DNA of 16,001 nt. It comes from Conidiobolus incongruus B7586 (taxonomy: Eukaryota; Entomophthoromycota; Entomophthoromycetes; Entomophthorales; Conidiobolaceae). Location: NCBI GenBank assembly GCA_000697335.1, contig JNEM01012742.1:1-16001 (forward strand), read 5' to 3'. The translations under genes were made by a program, and so were the position numbers. Under the pieces are notes generated by a model that did no database searches, was not told the DNA's origin, and saw nothing but the letters and a program-made list of their open reading frames with translations. Positions 8,891 through 16,001 of the stretch are shown here, in pieces (position 1 is the first letter of the stretch; each line of letters opens with the position of its first letter).

Positions 8891-10907
8891 TAATGGTAAA
8901 TTGAAAATAAACATAATAAATTACTATAGAGAACAAAAAAAGTTTCTTTTTTTGTTAATAAATTTAATAGAAAAAAAGAATAATTTTTTTTATAAAATAA
9001 AAATTAAAGAATTTTAAAAATTAATATAAATAAATAAAAAGTATTAAGTTTATTTTCCTTTTAATTAAACTAGTTTCAAATATTTTTTAAAGGATTACAT
9101 GGCTCATGTAATTATAGTAAAAATATTCATGTTTATGCTTAAATTCAGTTGATCACGAATTGATTAGACATCTTAATAAGAATTAGATAAATTTAGTAAA
9201 TTAAAAAACTTTCTAATAATTTGATGAAACAAAAAATAAATTTATATATTTTGATTTAATCATTATGATTTATAAGTATTATTCTATTATAATTATTAAA
9301 ATACTATTTGAAATTGAAAAATTATAAATTAATAATTAATAATTATAGATTTAATCCTTAATATAATATAATTTATAATTAATTAATATTTTTAATAAGT
9401 TTTTTTTAAATTTTATAAATTTTGTTGAGAATCTGGAAAGAAAAATTTTTTGAGATTGGATTCAAAATAATTAGATTTTTGATTAAAATTAATTAAGTCA
9501 TATTGCTTGGATAATGGTTGACCCTAGTTCGCACTTTAGTCAATTCTCTATAATGATTACTACTTTTTGCCAAAATTAGCTCAATTTTAGGGTTTTTACG
9601 TTTGATCTTGATTATTTGCTTATTTCCAGTATCTCTTTGATTGTATTAAGTAATCAAGCGAAAAAATTTCTTATAATTGGAGTAAAATTTTTCAAATTGA
9701 ATGAACTTATGATCTTATTTCAACAATATTATATAATATGTTATAAATTTTTAACAATTGCATAATTTGGTGTTATAATGATATATGACAAAAATATACT
9801 ATCACTAGTACATCCACGTATTGGATATTATGGAATGCTATTTATTCTAACAGCAATTTTAACTTGGAAATAATTATTAAATAACAGTTAAGGATTGGAA
9901 ATTACAAAATGCCGTATCTTATATCTATAACTATTTATATCATTAATAAATGATATATTTTATCCATTTGGTGAGGTTGATTAAATAAAATAATAAATAA
10001 CTGTCTTGGCTTATAATATGGAGACAAATCTTTTGTGTACAATTATGAAATTCACTCTATCATCAAAAAAAATAAAACCATTAAGAAATATATATTTTAT
10101 TAAAAACTTTGACGAATTTCGGATTATTTTTACCATATCTATCCATATTATCGAGAAGATTCAGTGTTAAATATTATTTATACAAATCATGTCTTCTGAT
10201 ATTTATATTTGATACTTAGCATTCCTTGATATTAGTTTCTACTCCATGAATCATATTTAAATTCCATATTAACGGTCTCTGTTAAACCTATTTTTATTTT
10301 GTTAGGTATAATAACTTTTTTAATATAGAGAATATACATTGAAATTTGGCAATCATTTTCTAAAATAATATTGAAAAATAATTTGATAGAATTAATTTCA
10401 TATTATATGTGGATATAAAACAGCATTGAAATTGGAATGTAATTTTTAAAATAATTTGTTTTGATCAAGTGAATAATGTACTTTCAATATTATTTTAGTT
10501 TTTAAACTTATACCGAATGTTTTCATTAAACTGAGTAATACAATGAGCATTAGTATTTCATCTTAAACATGTATACCCTGTATCATTAAGAGTTCTCAAA
10601 TTTTGAACATTGTATAAATTATGATGGTAATGTCACATAGTCCAAAATTAAATCATTGCATAAATTTTAAATCAAAGAAGGAAAATCTAAACATAATTTA
10701 AAATTTGTTGGAATAAATTAACCAATTAAAACTACTACAGAAATGAGTTAGAACTAATAAACCATAACTGCGGTATACTTCGGTGTCATCTAGTCTATGA
10801 TGCTAGATTAATTGTTGAGGATCTACATTTGAATATAGAATCATTTTAAAAATTTAAATTATATTCCATTATTTTTATTTCATTAATAATTTTTTAATTT
10901 TAACAAT

Positions 10908-10928
10908 ATTATTATTATTATTATTATT
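10908..10928. repeat. Trinucleotide microsatellite (ATT)7
   Basis: Seven perfect ATT copies sit in AT-rich spacer. It is the same A/T trinucleotide class as the runs at 2985 and 12268, seen here in the opposite orientation. Confidence 0.9.
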
Positions 10929-12198
10929 AATTATAATATTTTTAATTATTTTTGGAAAAATTTTTTAAACTTAAAATATTAAATATAGATAATCCGATTA
11001 CTAAATTAAGTCAATTTTAATTATTAAATTTTTATAAAAATTTATTTTCAAAATAGATATTCAATTATCTAGTTATTAAATACTAAATAATATATCATTA
11101 ATTACAAATAAATCAAATTTTATAATTAAAATAATCATACTTATTATAAAAATGAAATGGACAATTATTGATATATTTAATACAGTTTATTTTGATCCTT
11201 AGATTTATTGTTCAATATCATTAAAATTTTTAAAAAATAAGTATATATATAAAATTTGCCTCTATAATTTAATTCAGAAATGGTTTAACCAAATTAAGTA
11301 ATGGCGTGGGATCTAAAAATAGAATAGTTATTATCAAAACAAACTCAATTTTTTAGTCATTTGAAATATTTCATAAAAATATAAAAGAGAAATTTTAATT
11401 GGATAATTAATAAAATTATAGTCATAAATTTCATAGTTATATTTTGTTTTATAAAAATAGCTCAATTTTAATTGAAAAATAATGTTTCAACCTGATTTTA
11501 AGTGGTTTATTTTTTTCATCAAATTTTGTTAAAATACCGTCAAAAAATTTTGCCAAGTAATTTTTATTATTTTTGAACTTAAAATAATTATAATTTGATT
11601 ATTATTTAATTTTTATTTTTATTAAATTTTAATTATATGAATTTATAATTAGTATATTTATTGTAAATATTTTTATTCATCAAATTATTAAATTCAAACA
11701 TTTATCAAAAAGTTCTACTTATAATTGATATTAGATAACAACATTATAATAGTCAATACTCATTTATTCTTGCTAGATTAAACGAACTAATATACGCATA
11801 TCTGTCCGTTAAATATTTGAACCATAACTAAATGCGAAACATGAATTTAATACACCTTGAGAAAGCATACTATTGCATAGTAATTATTATCTTCTTTTAA
11901 CTAAATTTTAAATTATTATAACTCAATTTTCCAAATTTACACTATACAATCACTTAAATAATATAAAATATTAAGCCATTACAAGTCAGTTATAACATTT
12001 GGTAATAAAATCTATTTTTAACTTAACTCCTGTGTCAAATTTGATATAACCAATTTAGTTAAATTTAATTTAAATTTATTACTATCTTCAATTTTATATG
12101 GCGATTAAATGCTGAAACTTCAATTATATGCATATATATTCTTTAATATAAATTTTTTTTAGTCTAAACATAATTTAGTAATTCAGGTTTAAGATATA

Positions 12199-12228
12199 TT
12201 TTTAGATTTTTAGATTTTTAGATTTTTA
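12199..12228. repeat. Short tandem repeat of TTTTTAGA (about 3.75 copies)
   Basis: Three perfect copies of the octamer TTTTTAGA are followed by a partial TTTTTA. It lies 40 bp before the ATA run at 12268. Confidence 0.9.
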
Positions 12229-12267
12229 TAAACAATAAGCATTTTTTCTATCTATTTGAATTTTTCC

Positions 12268-12297
12268 ATAATAATAATAATAATAATAATAATAATA
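12268..12297. repeat. Trinucleotide microsatellite (ATA)10
   Basis: Ten perfect ATA copies occupy 30 nt. A short patch of unusually G-rich plus-strand DNA follows directly (12300-12345) and stands out from the local AT background. No ORF or RNA motif could be recognised in that patch. Confidence 0.93.
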
Positions 12298-15200
12298 TTA
12301 GAGTGTCTGATATTGGGTGGCTTGAGGCTGACTTGGGACTCCATATTATGATATAATTAATAATGCTAATAGGTCATTTGTAAAACTATTGTTTTAAATA
12401 AATGTTTCGTATTAAAAATCTTTTGTTATTATATTAATAATTTTGAATAATATAAAATTAACTTTTTTTACATTTGATTATTAATCAATTTATTATAATT
12501 ATATATTATTTTGGTTTAATTTTTTTTGAATATTTAAAAATATATTGTCAAGTGATTAAAATCTTTTTTGCAATAATAATAGAATCAGTATATATCGTAT
12601 TCTTATTCTATTATAAGATTTATATTAAATGTTATTGGTGTAGTGAATAATAAATAAATTTTATATACCTTTAAATAGAACATTATAATATATTTCTGTA
12701 ATTCATTCTATTAGATAAGACTGTAAGTATTTGCATTGATGAAAGCTTGTCAATACGTATGAATGACAATCAACAATTTCATTTTGTGGAAAGTTTTAAA
12801 TTTTTTTTTCGAATAAAACAAAAATTGGATAACCCTTAGATAATTTCAATAAAATTAATTATTATAACTTTATTACATTTTCATTTATAGGTATGTTAAA
12901 TAGTTAAATTTTGAAATTTTCCAATTGATTTAATTCACACATTAATTATATCATGGTTATAAAGTCCAAGTTTTCAGTTCATAACTTGTATTACAGTCAT
13001 GACATGTATAACTTAAGTACCATCAAATATCAAAATTACGTCAATTTAAATATTTGTTGTAATTTTCACAATGGAGAGGCTAATAGGTTACAACTGTGTA
13101 ATTTATTTTTAAATTTGTGAAAAATTGCCGATGACATATTATTTGATTTAATTAAAACAAGATTATCATATTAAATTATACGTTTTCGGACTTGGCTGTA
13201 GTAGCTTTGATAGCAAGTAATCCAAAATTGATTATCAAACTGTATCCTATTATTCACTTATATTGTTGCTGATATACCAATTGTCAAGATTAACTAGTTT
13301 AGAGTTTATATCAATCTATCATTCGTTGTTATATAATAAAATTTGATTTCAAAACCAAAATTATTTGCTATTTCAATTTCATAATACTAACATTTTACAT
13401 ATCTCAATCCCATTGAACAAATACTTAATGCCAATTGGATATATAATTAGTTCCAAAATATTAGTTATATTAAATCATCTAAATAATTATTAATGATCAA
13501 TAAATTAATAAAATAATCCCATAAATAATAATCATTCAATTGTTTATTTATATTATATTCAAAAAGTTACCAAATATGGATATTGTAGTTTGTTAAATTT
13601 TATGGAATTAATGCATATTCGGATTGAGTTGATCCAATTGATAATACTCAACTACTTACAATGATATTGATTCGAATTATCGATATAATGCAGTTCGAAT
13701 TCTTATTAGCAATTTTATAACTAAGAACAAATTCAATATATTAATTTTAGATGATTAAACCTCAAGCAATTGTAAAAGTTATTTTTCAACATCTCATTAC
13801 AGTTTATGTTCTGAAATAGATTAAATATAAGAAAATTATACTATATACAATTTGAGTTATTTGATACTGATAATCTTGATAAAGTTAATTACTATATAAA
13901 CTTTCAGATAATATTTAAAATGTTAGAAAGAATTTTGAAATTAAATTATATTAAAAGAGAAATATAAGAAATAATGAAAAAATAATTATAATTATTTATA
14001 ATAATGATTATTTTAATTTTTATTCATAATCAATTATTATATAAAACATTAAAAATAGATTATTAATCCTATATACATCCGAAAGTTATTAAATCCAATA
14101 ATATATAAACTCGGACAAATAAATGAATATATGCTATATGTAAGATAACTTAATCTCATTAAAATTTTTGAATAATTAACTATATCTATTTAATTGATAT
14201 AATCAATTAACAATTGATGCTTAGTATTCACCTTAATTCAATATCCAGTATTGTATGATATATAAAATAAATTATATTTAATAAAATTAAGTATTTATTA
14301 TAAAATATATCAATAATGAATAATTAATTAATGATAAATGACACTAGGTTAAAATAAATCATAATCCAAATTATAAATGAATTAATTATTAAATATGAGG
14401 ATTATGTGGATAACTATTATATTATATCATATCATACCAATATTCATTACAACAATCCAAACAAAATTCACACTTCAATACAATAATGAATTAACTTAAA
14501 AAGAAGAAATGTACAACAATCACTTTTTTATTTAATCAATTAAAGAATTTACAAATCTATAAATAGATGGACTATTTTTAGCTTAATAAAATTTCAAATT
14601 ATTTTGTATAAACAATTAAGAAATAAATTTTAATAAAAATTTCATCAATAATTTTTGTAATAATTGACTTGAAAATTTTTTTTTGAAAATTAATCTTGAA
14701 TAATTTTATTTATTAATTGTGTAAATATTCTTGTAGAAAATAAAAAGTGAAATAATTCTATGATTTGTTCTGATCTAGAGTTTTGGTTTAATGACTCATA
14801 TATTAAGGTTATTTATTGGATCCAATGCCTGAAATTGCTATTGGTTGATTTAATATATTATATCATGATCAAATAACGTATCATTTTATGTCACTTGTAA
14901 TTGTAATTTATTGTGATATACACTATTTTGCTTATTATCATCCATTTTTTAGATCTAGAATTGATAATATGAAATTGGGAATTTGATAGAGTATCTAGAA
15001 CTAATATTACTTATAATATATTATTCTAGAATTTGTAATGTAATGATACATTATAAAAAATCATTTAATTGCTATATTAAAATCAACAATACTTTAGATT
15101 ATTTGTTATTTACAAATTTATTTGATCTTTTATTAAAACACCATTGGAAATGTTTTTTAATTATTTAAAATTAGGTCAAGATTTAAATCTAAAATACTTT

Positions 15201-16001
15201 GATCTCATTTATTGTTACTATTATATATTCATTTTAGCTACTTGTATATAAAATCTTTAATTATTATTTAATATTATAATTTACTTATTTAATTATTATT
15301 TATTTCATTAACATCAATTGAATAGATATAGAATTTATTGCTGTTGGTTGCATTTAATTATCTAGAATATAAGTCTATCAGAGTGACATCAGTTCAAGTT
15401 TCTAAAAATACATATCTCTTGTCTTTTTTTAAACTAGAATGTTTTAGATTCCAATTTTAAAATAATCACATTTCATTTCAAATTCAAAAATTTTTTTTAT
15501 AAATTAAATGGAAATTATTCTAAATTTATTTATAAAAAATATAAGGAAATTAAGTCAATATATAAATATTATTTTTGGTCTAAAAGATTATTTTACAAAC
15601 AAATATTACAAATGATAGTATCGATCTATAACTTAAATTATAATGATAGTAAGATAATTTCATTATTAATTCAGGACCATAATAATAGTTAGTATGTTAT
15701 AACTAAAATATTAAATATCGAATATTCTATATATTTTAATATAATATAATTATTAATGACTTTATTTAACTTTTACCTTGTTTAACTTTATTTATATTAA
15801 ATTAAACTTTCATTTACTAAATTATTAATTTTTATTTTGCTAATTTAAACTCATTTTATTTTTTAACTCAATAATTTAATAATAATAATAATACAAATAT
15901 TTAATATTGGTAAAGTTTTAAAATTCAAATTGAAATTAATTATATACTCTTTTATAAAAATAAATAACAATAAAATTAATATTTATTATTAATAATTATT
16001 T

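Larger units (their letters stand above)
7861..16001. other. AT-rich gene desert, more than 8 kb
   Basis: I find no ORF with a recognisable domain, no tRNA A/B-box pair and no terminal repeats typical of a transposon. The longest open stretch, 8467-8706 on the plus strand, has no ATG until far inside and matches no family I know. Simple A/T repeats at 8867, 10908, 12199 and 12268 are the main structure. Slightly less AT-rich patches occur near 9500-9620 and 12300-12345. The region could be ordinary spacer, decayed transposon DNA or part of a larger AT-rich block such as a centromere; the sequence alone does not decide. Confidence 0.65.

Noticed and set aside
9513-9578. 21-codon plus ORF in a slightly less AT-rich patch
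   Set aside because: It is too short, with no splice model, no motif and no conservation evidence.
13680-13730. B-box-like GTTCGAATTC as a possible tRNA gene
   Set aside because: No matching A box, no acceptor-stem pairing and no cloverleaf could be drawn.
14983-15168. 61-codon plus ORF
   Set aside because: It has AT-driven composition (Ile, Leu, Tyr, Asn, Lys), no domain, and the surrounding DNA is compositionally uniform.

Overview
The window looks like nuclear DNA of a fungus. It is extremely AT-rich and gene-poor. One clear spliced gene lies on the minus strand (6539 down to 4829), and its exons are visibly richer in G+C than the surrounding DNA. Its two introns are short (63 and 52 nt), and the second carries a perfect TACTAAC branch-point sequence. 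Compact introns, a MEF2-type MADS-box protein with an Asn/Ser/Gln-rich tail, and long AT-rich spacers suggest a filamentous, perhaps early-diverging, fungus. No marker in the window fixes the lineage, so this placement is inference.

Layout: 1-2400 is AT-rich spacer with no supportable gene. At 2500-2830 there is a patch of more balanced composition holding a 16-codon mini-ORF, possible splice sites and a short imperfect direct repeat. From 2830 to 4620 is spacer with a (TAA)12 and a (GATAT)7 microsatellite. The span 4829-6539 is the MADS-box gene. From 6540 to about 7300 is its upstream region: a leader with a TATA-like sequence, then a stretch that is C/T-rich on the plus strand and a perfect CCAAT box. 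At 7560-7860 a second patch of raised G+C holds a 43-codon ORF beginning like a secretory signal peptide, with a competing antisense ORF. From 7860 to 16001 is more than 8 kb of AT-rich DNA with simple repeats and no gene I can defend.

The encoded protein (531 residues after splicing) has a MADS domain at residues 1-57, a MEF2-like extension completed by a 13-codon second exon, an acidic then basic linker, and a long low-complexity tail with seven SP/TP dipeptides and a C-terminal SUMO-type motif. This is the organisation expected of an Rlm1/MEF2-class, MAP-kinase-responsive transcription factor; regulation by such a kinase is inference from the family. I found no rRNA, tRNA, CRISPR array, recognisable transposon or virus-like element.
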